From the NCBI GenBank assembly GCA_023250175.1, contig JAHFBD010000113.1:1-7206 (forward strand): a stretch of 7,206 nucleotides of DNA, given 5' to 3'. The stretch comes from Candidatus Melainabacteria bacterium. Lineage in GTDB: Bacteria > Cyanobacteriota > Vampirovibrionia > 2-02-FULL-35-15. Positions 1-5,902 of this stretch are shown here, one piece after another; the stretch's first letter is position 1; every line of letters starts with the position of its first letter. The notes beneath the pieces are model-generated. The model had not been told where the DNA came from and made no database searches. It saw only the letters and a program-made list of their open reading frames with translations. The position numbers were made by a program, and so were the translations under genes.

Positions 1-69
1 TCCACTTGAACCACTACTACTTCCACTGCTTGATCCGCCACTACTTCCGCCGCTGCTTCCGCTTGATGA
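1..69 (-). repeat. Second Ser/Gly linker of the secreted protein
   Basis: Residues 485-507 of the - strand protein are made only of serine and glycine (SSSGSSGGSSGG-type pattern). The tract starts right after the last visible PW-motif repeat and continues past the window edge. It resembles the linker at residues 92-157 but has more glycine. It implies at least one more domain downstream. Confidence 0.8.
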
Positions 70-1521
70 ACCCAAAAAACCAACAAAACATGGTCCACCA
101 ATTTGATCCCACGGGTGATTATCACTCACATCTATCCAATCTGAAGTACTTTGATTCTCTGACATTAAATGCAAATACGGAATTTGATTAGCAACTATTT
201 GCGAAATAGCTGGCGTATTCCATGGCTCTGATTGAGTCCAATAAAATACGGATACATCATTAACCTTATGTGTACCCCATGGTTTATTGTCATTATGACT
301 ATTAAAATTATATAGAGAAGTAGCACCAAAAGGAGCAAGACTATAAAACACTTCTGAATCCCTAGCTACTATAACAGGTCTATATTCGCTATCTACTCTC
401 ACAGCACCACAAGGAGGCTGCTTTGGCGCAACAATCCAACTATAAGTTGATAAAGCTTCTACATTAAAGTGATGGTATAAAACACCATTAGCTAAAACAT
501 AAGCTCTTCCTTCTGAGGTAATATCTGTATCTTGAATAGTTGCATTACCCCAGGGTTTATTATCAGAGACATCGGCCCACGTATTCACTCCATATGGATT
601 TCCTGACTTATCTGAGAAATAATATACTCGATCTTCAGCAGATACAATCCCACGGATATTTGTTAGTGTTGTACTTCCAACATGTGTAATTCCTATATTT
701 GACAAAACTCGTGTTGACCATGGAGCATTATAACTTGCAAGCTGCCAATCATTTGTTCCAAGATTTAGCAAATCTGCATGTAAATAAACATTGTTGTTTG
801 CAATTATAAGTGCTTTAGGAGTCGTGGGCTGACCTATAGGATTTACTGGAAGAGGGGCTTGTGTAAGATCTAAATCAATAAGGTCATAAGCTCCCCATGG
901 TTGATTGTCTTTTACTGAGACCCAATCATTCAAATTCGTATAATGTATAGTTTGATGAAAATAAATATCATTACTTGCATTAATAATGGAGTATGCATCT
1001 TGGACAGAAACCCTATCAACACACTGTCTTGCACCAGCAACACAACCACAACTTGAAGAAGTCGATGATATGCCACCACTTGATGAACTGCTGGAGCTTG
1101 AAGACATACTCCCACTTGACGAGCTACTACTCGATGATGAACTGCTGGAACTTGAAGACATACCTCCACTTGAAGAACTACTACTCGATGATGAGCTACT
1201 GGAACTTGAAGAACTACTACTTGATGATGAGCTACTTGAGCTTGAGGATGTAGATACTGTTTGACATGAGCCTGTATTTTGACAAAATGTCAATGTTGGA
1301 TCCAAACATCCCGCTGTTTGATCAATTAAACAACAGGAAGGTCGTCCACCAGGACATACAAATGTCTGTCCACCTGAACATACTCCGTTATTACCTACAC
1401 ATGGAACAGCTCGAACACCTAAAGGATAAAAAAGTTGAATAATGAAACAATTAAATACAAAAATAAAAATCAATAAAGATTTTAAAAAGTCTTTTAAGTC
1501 CTTTTTATGTTTTCTTGTCAT
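1..1521 (-). CDS. Large secreted Cys/Ser-rich protein with PW-motif (propeller-like) repeats, 3' end outside window
   Basis: The frame is open from an ATG at 1521 to the window edge (507 codons, no stop). I do not recognise the family. Residues 1-38 look like a Sec signal peptide: Lys/Arg-rich start, hydrophobic stretch at about 16-34, then VRA before the predicted cut at 38/39. Residues 41-86 hold eight cysteines (41, 48, 56, 63, 64, 72, 80, 86), enough for four disulfides. Residues 92-157 are almost all serine, with 27 in a row at 92-118. Residues 168-480 contain repeats ending in a DNxPWG-like motif (PW at 208-209, 267-268, 323-324, 414-415, 470-471). Each is followed by a strand such as IVAxxxVYxH, spaced about 45-60 residues, which suggests a beta-propeller or similar repeat fold. 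Residues 485-507 start a second Ser/Gly linker, so another domain probably follows. An exported cell-surface or adhesive role is inference. No strong Shine-Dalgarno precedes the ATG; the next upstream bases are AT-rich. Confidence 0.85.
   Translation of the reverse strand, partial: MTRKHKKDLKDFLKSLLIFIFVFNCFIIQLFYPLGVRAVPCVGNNGVCSGGQTFVCPGGRPSCCLIDQTAGCLDPTLTFCQNTGSCQTVSTSSSSSSSSSSSSSSSSSSSSSSSSSSSGGMSSSSSSSSSSSSSSSGSMSSSSSSSSSGGISSTSSSCGCVAGARQCVDRVSVQDAYSIINASNDIYFHQTIHYTNLNDWVSVKDNQPWGAYDLIDLDLTQAPLPVNPIGQPTTPKALIIANNNVYLHADLLNLGTNDWQLASYNAPWSTRVLSNIGITHVGSTTLTNIRGIVSAEDRVYYFSDKSGNPYGVNTWADVSDNKPWGNATIQDTDITSEGRAYVLANGVLYHHFNVEALSTYSWIVAPKQPPCGAVRVDSEYRPVIVARDSEVFYSLAPFGATSLYNFNSHNDNKPWGTHKVNDVSVFYWTQSEPWNTPAISQIVANQIPYLHLMSENQSTSDWIDVSDNHPWDQIGGPCFVGFLGSSSGSSGGSSGGSSSGSSSGSSG
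1051..1248 (-). repeat. In-frame serine-tract tandem repeat (54-bp unit)
   Basis: Within the secreted-protein gene, the + strand phrase GATGARCTRCTGGA recurs at 1082, 1136 and 1190, and a degenerate copy lies at 1226. The periods are 54, 54 and 36 bp, or 18, 18 and 12 codons. The short interval matches loss of an 18-bp piece that encodes the Gly-Gly-Met or Gly-Ser-Met interruption. All changes keep the frame, so the tract encodes a flexible serine linker whose length may vary between strains. Codons mix AGT, TCA, AGC, TCT and TCG. Confidence 0.85.
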
Positions 1522-1560
1522 TATTATTTATTTCTTGAATAAATTAAGGAATCTTCAGTA

Positions 1561-1593
1561 ATATATGATTTCAAGATTCATATATGATTTCAA
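1561..1593. repeat. 14-bp direct repeat, 19-bp period
   Basis: ATATATGATTTCAA occurs at 1561-1574 and again at 1580-1593. The pair lies about 40-70 bp upstream of the secreted-protein start on the - strand, where promoter or regulator sites are expected. The 19-bp spacing is close to two helical turns, which would suit two protein-binding sites on one face. It may also be chance in AT-rich DNA. Confidence 0.5.
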
Positions 1594-1745
1594 CATGTAA
1601 ATAAGCTAATACCTTCAAATTTATCTTTTTTTAAGTTTTAGATGCTTCTTGGAAATCATAATGTTTAACGGTATTTAAAGCTGTTTTATTCAATCCTCAG
1701 ATACAAAGTTGAGAAAAGATTATATTGATACCCTATTTGTTGAAA

Positions 1746-1769
1746 TTAGATTAAAAAAAATTAATCTAA
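1746..1769. other. AT-only hairpin (9-bp stem)
   Basis: TTAGATTAA at 1746-1754 is a perfect inverse of TTAATCTAA at 1761-1769, with a six-A loop. The stem has only one G-C pair, so it would be a weak terminator. No gene ends next to it, so a regulatory or cruciform site is as likely as a chance AT palindrome. Confidence 0.35.
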
Positions 1770-1842
1770 ACTGTGCATATCTAAGGTTGAATTAATCTTG
1801 AATTTTCTTAGTTTCATATTAAATACTTTTAATGTTGCAAAT

Positions 1843-1860
1843 ATAGAAAATTGTTTCTAT
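1843..1860. promoter_or_regulatory. 18-bp inverted repeat, possible operator
   Basis: ATAGAAA (1843-1849) and TTTCTAT (1854-1860) form a perfect 7-bp inverted repeat with a 4-bp spacer. It lies 57 bp before the start of the small gene at 1917. Size and symmetry fit a site for a dimeric regulator, but no regulator is encoded in the window and AT-rich DNA often makes such repeats. Confidence 0.3.
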
Positions 1861-1916
1861 CAAATATATTTAATTAATTGCCTTATATACCTGAAGCATT
1901 TAATGGAGAATAATCA

Positions 1917-2174
1917 GTGTATAACTCTGACTTACTAACTGAAGATGATGGAAAAGATTTAACTTATAAACAAATTCATTATTATTCTAACTTACCAACA
2001 CATATAAAATTATCTTCTGACTTAACCAATAATTCTTGTACTCCCTATGACCAATACTACAGCAATAATAATCCACCATATGTAATCAATGGAACAACTA
2101 CTGTAATTGGTGGAAAATTAAATATCCCTTCTTTGGATTTATCTATGCAATATAACGAAAATAATGTTTTTTAG
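1917..2174 (+). CDS. Small hypothetical protein, 85 aa
   Basis: A GTG start at 1917 is preceded by GGAGAA (1905-1910) with a 6-nt spacing, as good as the ribosome sites of the flagellar genes. An in-frame TAA at 1911 rules out a longer form. The product is hydrophilic and rich in Asn, Tyr, Ser and Thr. It has one Cys, no signal peptide, no membrane segment and no motif I recognise. Codon choice looks like that of the neighbours (A/T in third positions). It stands alone, 172 bp before flgF and upstream of the sigma-28-like promoter, so it is probably not in the flagellar operon. It could also be a chance open frame in AT-rich DNA. Confidence 0.42.
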   Translation: MYNSDLLTEDDGKDLTYKQIHYYSNLPTHIKLSSDLTNNSCTPYDQYYSNNNPPYVINGTTTVIGGKLNIPSLDLSMQYNENNVF

Positions 2175-2255
2175 GGTTTTAATTTCTTCTTAATTGGTTA
2201 CCCCTAGTACATTTATCTCATATAAGTATATTATTTGATTTCTTTAACCTCATCA

Positions 2256-2284
2256 TAAACATACTCCTATATATATTCCGATAA
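2256..2284 (+). promoter_or_regulatory. Sigma-28-like promoter upstream of flgF
   Basis: TAAA at 2256-2259 and TCCGATAA at 2277-2284 match the flagellar sigma-28 (FliA/SigD) pattern TAAA-N15-GCCGATAA. The spacer here is 17 bp, two longer than ideal, and the first -10 base is T instead of G. Transcription would start near 2291, giving a leader of about 55 nt before flgF. The matching element before flgB supports this call. Confidence 0.55.
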
Positions 2285-2346
2285 CTCCTAAACAAGGAGC
2301 CCTGGGTTTAGTAATTGCAAATGAAATAAGTATAAGAGGAAAAATA

Positions 2347-2985
2347 ATGAACAATCAATCAAATATTGCAGGCCGAACAGTTGCTGGAATACTCCACAAA
2401 CTGAAAATGATTCAGGCAATAACAACAAACCTGGAGAATACAAATACAGCAGGCTATCAAAGACAAATACCTGAATCACTAACTTTTGGAGATGCTCTAA
2501 GTGAAGCAGCAATGAAGGACAAGACTCAAGGTATGTTAAATAAAACAAATAATACCTTTGACTTAGCAATAGAAGGAAATGCATATTTTTTAGTTGAATC
2601 AAAAAATGGTCCAACTCCAACAAGAAACGGAAAATTTCACTTAAATGAAAAGGGACTATTAGTTACAACGGAAGGCAATGAAGTTGTAGTAGTAGATAAA
2701 TCAAACAAAGAATTAAGCCTATCCAAAACAACTAACATAAAAATAGATCAAACTGGAGAGATTTATGTTGATGATGAAAGATATGGCAGAATTGCAATGA
2801 AGCTTATGGACAACAAGCCTGTAACCGTTCGTCAAGGATTTATAGAAGGATCCAATGTAAATATTATGAATGAAATGGTTGCACTACAAATGGTGTTTCG
2901 TAATTTCGAAGCTAGTGAAAAACTACTTGGAATGGAAGCATCTGTTGACAAAGATTTAATAGAGAAATACGGTAGGAATGTATAA
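2347..2985 (+). CDS. flgF: Flagellar basal-body rod protein, FlgF-like
   Basis: A 212-aa protein of the FlgE/FlgF/FlgG family, a structural subunit of the rod that crosses the periplasm, exported by the flagellar type III system. The N-terminal rod domain includes NLENTNTAGYQRQ (28-40), a variant of the usual NLANxxTxGY. The central signature is at 70-115 (FDLAIEGNAYFLVE, then PTRNGKFHLN and GLLVTTEGNEVV). The C-terminal helix domain spans about 161-200 (VRQGFIEGSNVNIMNEMV and RNFEASEKLLG). It is short for the family, with a reduced middle domain. The Phe47-x-x-x-Leu51 element resembles an export-gate motif. The start has AGAGGA at 2335-2340. flgG follows after 17 bp. FlgF is chosen over a second FlgG because of its place before flgG and its small size; that split is uncertain. 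Confidence 0.85.
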   Translation: MNNQSNIAGRTVAGILHKLKMIQAITTNLENTNTAGYQRQIPESLTFGDALSEAAMKDKTQGMLNKTNNTFDLAIEGNAYFLVESKNGPTPTRNGKFHLNEKGLLVTTEGNEVVVVDKSNKELSLSKTTNIKIDQTGEIYVDDERYGRIAMKLMDNKPVTVRQGFIEGSNVNIMNEMVALQMVFRNFEASEKLLGMEASVDKDLIEKYGRNV

Positions 2986-3002
2986 AAAAGAGGAGAAAAA
3001 GA

Positions 3003-3806
3003 ATGTTTAGTAAATTAGGATATCAAGGTTTTGAATCAGCAAAAAATAATGTAGAAGCGTTGACTAACTCAATTGAAAACATTTCAAATATCAATTCAGT
3101 TGGTTATAAAAAAACTCAAACAACTTTCACAGAAACATTAAACGGTGAAAGGATTAAACAAGAAAGCAAAAATTTCTCACAAGGACACTTAAGACGAACT
3201 GGTGAAGTATTTGATATAGCATTAGATGGTCCTGGTTTTTTTGAAGTAGAACTCTCAAGTGGACAAAGAGCTTATACAAGAGCTGGTCGTTTAAAGCTAA
3301 CTAATGAAGGAGAGTTAGTAACTGATGAAGGATATAAAGTAGTTCCTCAAATTGAGCAATCATCACAGCCTTTAATGCAAATGATCAAAGGAAATAATAA
3401 TGCCTTAGGAGTAAACTTAGAAGTATCAACTCCAAAACTTATTATTCCAGCAAATCTTACTCCTGAAATATCTGACGATGGTACGATAAGCGGTATAAAT
3501 CCTCAAACTGGTGAAAAAGCTAAAATCGGAAAGATAAATGTTGCTGTATTTAATAATCCTCAAGGACTTGAATCTTTAGGTAAAGGATACTATCTAGAAA
3601 CTGCTGCTTCAGGACAAACTTTAGAAGCAGATGCTAATTCTACTAAAGTTAAACAAGGCTTTTTAGAATTCGGAAATGTAGATATGGTTGCTGAGCTAAT
3701 GAATATTAGTCAATTAAAGGGGCTAATCACTGCTCAATTTAAAGCACTAAAAGCCATTGACAAAATATACGAGCAAATACATTATACGATTTCTAAATCT
3801 GTGTAA
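3003..3806 (+). CDS. flgG: Flagellar basal-body rod protein FlgG (distal rod)
   Basis: A 267-aa protein of usual FlgG length, forming the distal rod that links to the hook. The N-terminal domain holds SIENISNINSVGYKK (23-37). The family signature is at 70-115 (FDIALDGPGFFEVE, YTRAGRLKLTNEGELVT). The segment LIIPANLTPEISDDG (146-160) is followed by GKINVAVFNNPQGLESLGKG (176-195), both typical of FlgG. The C-terminal domain KVKQGFLEFGNVDMVAELM (215-233) ends in the QFKALKAIDKIYEQI helix. A short insert around 118-142 (SSQPLMQMIKGNNNALG region) seems extra relative to common FlgG. Phe42-x-x-x-Leu46 fits the gate-recognition pattern. AGGAG at 2991-2995 sits 7 nt before the ATG. It is co-transcribed with the flgF-like gene and followed after 34 bp by the PGLPGQ gene. 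Confidence 0.9.
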   Translation: MFSKLGYQGFESAKNNVEALTNSIENISNINSVGYKKTQTTFTETLNGERIKQESKNFSQGHLRRTGEVFDIALDGPGFFEVELSSGQRAYTRAGRLKLTNEGELVTDEGYKVVPQIEQSSQPLMQMIKGNNNALGVNLEVSTPKLIIPANLTPEISDDGTISGINPQTGEKAKIGKINVAVFNNPQGLESLGKGYYLETAASGQTLEADANSTKVKQGFLEFGNVDMVAELMNISQLKGLITAQFKALKAIDKIYEQIHYTISKSV

Positions 3807-3840
3807 TCAAATAAGGAAGAATAAATAAAAAGGAGAAATC

Positions 3841-4659
3841 ATGTTAAAAGAATTACTAGGAGCATTTACAGGATCAGCAGCAAACGCTGCTTATACACAT
3901 CCTAGTGGAAGCGGGATTAATGTTCCAGCTCAAGCTACTTTTAAAAAGTTTTTCAATAATCTTATTTCTTCATTTAGTCCGCAAGGAAATTTTTCTGGAA
4001 ATAATACTGGGATAAGTAATCAATTTCCTGGACTTCCCGGTCAATTGGGTGGTCAAGCTGGATTATCAAACGGGTTTCCAGGACTACCTGGACAAGGTGG
4101 TCAAGTTGGATTTCCAGGATTCCCTGGGCAAGGTGGTCAAGTTGGATTTCCAGGATTGCCTGGACAAGTACCATTTAATCAACCTCAACACCAGCTAAGA
4201 CAACAAGCTTTTGCTCCTGGTTCAGTATTAATTAATTCAGCAGAACAAACTATTCCGCAAGGACCACAAGGTTATGCACCATTACAAGGATTCGCTGGGC
4301 AAGCAGGAGTCCCTAATACCGGAATTTCTCCAGTAAACGGAGCAACTCCATTTGGACAAATTGGACAGTTCCCACAAGCTGGAGCCATTGGCGGACAACA
4401 AAGTCTTGGTGGAAAATTACCAATGTTAGTTATGCCAATTATTGGATTATTTAGCATGCTCAAATCATTATTTGGTATTAGAAAAATGATAGCTGCACAA
4501 AAACCAGAAGTCGTTGATAAAGAAAATATTGGCTACAATAATTATCAAAGCTATATTGACGAAGAGTATAAAGACGGAAGATTTGATGAGCCTAAAGCTT
4601 TTGAAGATCAAGAGACAGCAGAGAATAAATTTGACTATAGCAAACTGCAAGAGTTTTAA
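3841..4659 (+). CDS. Unrecognised flagellar-cluster protein with collagen-like PGLPGQ repeats
   Basis: A 272-aa protein I cannot assign to a family. Residues 1-50 form a Gly/Ala/Ser-containing N-terminus without a standard Sec signal. It includes FKKFFNNLISSF (34-45), in which Phe37-x-x-x-Leu41 matches the export-gate pattern of the neighbouring rod proteins. Residues 51-190 are low complexity, rich in Gly, Pro and Gln, with FPG(L/F)PGQ at 62-68, 79-85, 91-97 and 103-109. Residues 193-212 are hydrophobic (PMLVMPIIGLFSMLKSLFG), a possible membrane or buried helix. Residues 222-272 are acidic and Tyr/Asp/Glu-rich. AGGAG (3831-3835) lies 5 nt before the ATG, 34 bp after flgG, so it is very probably in the flgF-flgG transcript. 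Flagellar association is inferred from operon position and the motif; candidate roles include an extra rod or sleeve component or an export accessory factor. Confidence 0.85.
   Translation: MLKELLGAFTGSAANAAYTHPSGSGINVPAQATFKKFFNNLISSFSPQGNFSGNNTGISNQFPGLPGQLGGQAGLSNGFPGLPGQGGQVGFPGFPGQGGQVGFPGLPGQVPFNQPQHQLRQQAFAPGSVLINSAEQTIPQGPQGYAPLQGFAGQAGVPNTGISPVNGATPFGQIGQFPQAGAIGGQQSLGGKLPMLVMPIIGLFSMLKSLFGIRKMIAAQKPEVVDKENIGYNNYQSYIDEEYKDGRFDEPKAFEDQETAENKFDYSKLQEF
4075..4167 (+). repeat. 36-bp in-frame tandem repeat (collagen-like)
   Basis: Two full 36-bp units (4075-4110, 4111-4146) and a partial third (4147-4167) encode FPGLPGQGGQVG-type 12-residue repeats. A diverged earlier copy of the core lies at 4024-4044. 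Base identity between units is high, which points to recent duplication. Gly does not fall at every third residue throughout, so this is collagen-like in composition but not a true Gly-X-Y triple-helix run. Confidence 0.85.
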
Positions 4660-4710
4660 AAGTTACCCCGAGCATGAAAAATAAGTTAACACGAAACAAT
4701 TCGACTGTTT

Positions 4711-4807
4711 ACGTCATTGCGAGAAGATTCTGAAAGAATCGACGTGGCAATCTTCTAACGTTTGTGAGATTGCTTCATCAGGACTTTGTCCTTCCTCGCA
4801 ATGACGT
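4711..4807. mobile_element. 97-bp palindromic dispersed-repeat element (MITE-like)
   Basis: Perfect 13-bp terminal inverted repeats, ACGTCATTGCGAG (4711-4723) and CTCGCAATGACGT (4795-4807), enclose three inner hairpins. These are GATTCT/AGAATC at 4726-4740, GCAATCT/AGATTGC at 4747-4753 and 4767-4773, and AGGAC/GTCCT at 4780-4792. The whole folds as a cloverleaf with no coding frame. It is more GC-rich than the surrounding intergenic DNA. From memory, elements with GTCATTGCGAG ends and internal GCAATCT/AGATTGC arms are dispersed in genomes of several unrelated phyla; I cannot check this here. No clear target-site duplication is visible. It sits between the two flagellar transcription units. 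Confidence 0.75.
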
Positions 4808-4937
4808 GGTTGTTAGGTTAATTTTTATAAGTAGTACTAGTATTAAGGGCTATTACCACAACCAATTAAGAACAGTTTAAGGATAGATTTATTTTATAAA
4901 GAATTGGGGAAATAAAACCTTGCCTTAACCAAAGCTC

Positions 4938-4965
4938 TAAATAATATGACTATATTTGCCGATAT
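4938..4965 (+). promoter_or_regulatory. Sigma-28-like promoter upstream of flgB
   Basis: TAAA at 4938-4941, a 16-bp spacer, then GCCGATAT at 4958-4965 closely match the flagellar sigma-28 consensus (TAAA-N15-GCCGATAA; SigD of Bacillus prefers CCGATAT). Transcription would start near 4972, about 40 nt before flgB. It lies in the only sizeable gap of the flagellar cluster, as expected for a start of the flgB-flgC-transglycosylase-fliE-fliF unit. Confidence 0.75.
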
Positions 4966-5013
4966 AAATAGTAATAGCTTTGAAAATCTTTTCAAACAAA
5001 AAAGGAGAATACA

Positions 5014-5364
5014 ATGTTTCAAACTGACGGATTTAAAGCAATGAAGGGCCTGACAGATGCATTAGTACAGCGCCAACAAATTTTATCAAACAATTTGGCC
5101 AACATCGGTACAGAAGGATACGTCAGGCAAGATATTGATTTCAGTAGAGTTCTAAGCGAATTAAAAAGTGGTGTTCCTTCAATGGATCAAACTAATGAAT
5201 CAGCCCTTGCCAGAGCAAGATATAAAGATACTGGAAAACCCATGACCTTAGAGTCTGAAATGTCAAAGCTTTATGACAATCATTTACGTTATACGTTAAT
5301 GGTAAAGTCTGTTTCTCATCACTTTGAACATATGAAGAAAGCATTAGAAGTAAGAGCATCATAG
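5014..5364 (+). CDS. flgB: Flagellar basal-body rod protein FlgB (proximal rod)
   Basis: A 116-aa protein, slightly short for FlgB, which forms the proximal rod next to FliE and FlgC. The N-terminal rod signature LSNNLANIGTEGYVRQDIDF is at 24-43. The C-terminal region (SEMSKLYDNHLRYTLMVKSV, about 81-100) matches the usual FlgB helix before its short tail. The middle (about 50-80) is polar and probably disordered. Phe43-x-x-x-Leu47 (FSRVL) corresponds to the gate-recognition motif known in early rod and hook substrates. AAGGAG at 5002-5007 is 6 nt before the ATG. It is the first gene after the sigma-28-like promoter, and flgC follows after 17 bp. Confidence 0.93.
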   Translation: MFQTDGFKAMKGLTDALVQRQQILSNNLANIGTEGYVRQDIDFSRVLSELKSGVPSMDQTNESALARARYKDTGKPMTLESEMSKLYDNHLRYTLMVKSVSHHFEHMKKALEVRAS

Positions 5365-5381
5365 ATTAGGAGGATAATAAA

Positions 5382-5846
5382 ATGACATTTTTTGATTTAT
5401 TAAACACAGCATCCAATGGTCTTGAAGCTCAAAGACAAAGAATGGATATTATTTCAGACAACATTGCTAATGCTGCAACACCTGGTTATAAAAGAAAAGT
5501 TCCTGTTTTAGTTCCTAAGAACACAGATCCATTTTCAGTAGTTATGGCAAGACAACTAGGAATCAAGGAAGAAGATATATCAGGTTTTCTAAATGGAAAC
5601 CAGGTTGGGCAAGGTGTTGAAGTTGGAAAAGTTTTAGTTGATCAAACACCTGGAGCAAAAGTACATATACCAGGACATCCAAAAGCTGATGCAAACGGAG
5701 ATGTAGAAATGTCTAATGTGGACACATTGTCTGAAATGGTTGAAATGATGTATGCCGTAAGAAATTACAAAGCCAACTTATCAATAGTTGAAATGGCAAA
5801 GTCAGCAGCTAAAGAAACATTAAACATTGGCAAACAAGGGGGGTAG
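5382..5846 (+). CDS. flgC: Flagellar basal-body rod protein FlgC (proximal rod)
   Basis: A 154-aa protein of typical FlgC length. The N-terminal helix and signature are at 8-40 (NTASNGLEAQRQRMDIISDN, then IANAATPGYKRK). The C-terminal domain VEMSNVDTLSEMVEMMYAVR (108-127) followed by NYKANLSIVEMAKSAAKETL is diagnostic for the family. The middle carries Phe51-x-x-x-Met55 (FSVVM), the likely export-gate motif. AGGAGG at 5368-5373 is the strongest ribosome site in the window. It pairs with FlgB in the proximal rod, and their genes are 17 bp apart. A 56-bp gap separates it from the transglycosylase start. Confidence 0.94.
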   Translation: MTFFDLLNTASNGLEAQRQRMDIISDNIANAATPGYKRKVPVLVPKNTDPFSVVMARQLGIKEEDISGFLNGNQVGQGVEVGKVLVDQTPGAKVHIPGHPKADANGDVEMSNVDTLSEMVEMMYAVRNYKANLSIVEMAKSAAKETLNIGKQGG

Positions 5847-5890
5847 TTAAACATTAGAAAAATAAGATTTGTGTTTTCTAGAATTTGGGC

Positions 5891-5896
5891 AAGGAG
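5891..5896 (+). promoter_or_regulatory. Ribosome binding site deciding the transglycosylase start
   Basis: AAGGAG at 5891-5896 lies 3 nt before a TTG (5900) and 6 nt before a GTG (5903) in the same frame. The second spacing matches the other genes here (5-8 nt), so GTG 5903 is preferred. Confidence 0.65.
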
Positions 5897-5902
5897 TAAT
5901 TG

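Larger units (their letters stand above)
1522..1916. other. AT-rich intergenic region between divergent genes
   Basis: No convincing gene lies here on either strand. The stretch must hold the promoter of the leftward secreted-protein gene and possibly one for the small rightward gene. No clear -35/-10 pair stands out. It contains a direct repeat near the secreted gene, an A/T hairpin and an 18-bp inverted repeat, each listed separately. Confidence 0.6.

Noticed and set aside
6..191. Open + strand frame at the left edge
   Set aside because: It is antisense to the secreted-protein gene, has no ribosome site and resembles no protein.
986..1264. Open + strand frame rich in Leu, Glu and Asp, with other open frames over the same stretch
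   Set aside because: It is the antisense of the serine tandem repeat. Repeated Ser codons free of stops on both strands create long false frames. The - strand frame has a signal peptide and continues over 507 codons.
1903..1935. ATG at 1903 as the start of an upstream mini-gene
   Set aside because: It gives only 11 codons and has no ribosome site of its own; its first bases form the ribosome site of the GTG frame at 1917.
2285..2311. Overlapping small hairpins and an AAGGAG in the flgF leader
   Set aside because: Stems are only 5-6 bp, the AAGGAG is not followed by a usable start, and the only nearby ATG (2321) gives a two-codon frame. No riboswitch family is recognisable.
4075..4167. Possible CRISPR-like array of 36-bp repeats
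   Set aside because: The units are directly adjacent with no spacers and encode an in-frame 12-residue peptide repeat.
3974..4174. Open - strand frame under the PGLPGQ repeats
   Set aside because: It is a shadow produced by the 36-bp coding repeat; there is no ribosome site and the + strand frame fits the operon.
4711..4807. Palindromic element as an intrinsic terminator of the flgF-flgG unit
   Set aside because: No T-run directly follows the stems and the structure is a multi-hairpin with perfect terminal repeats, which fits a dispersed repeat better. A termination effect is still possible.
5855..5880. Inverted repeat TAGAAAA/TTTTCTA between flgC and the transglycosylase gene
   Set aside because: It is a 7-bp, nearly all-AT stem with a 12-nt loop and no T-run after it, so it is too weak to call a terminator.
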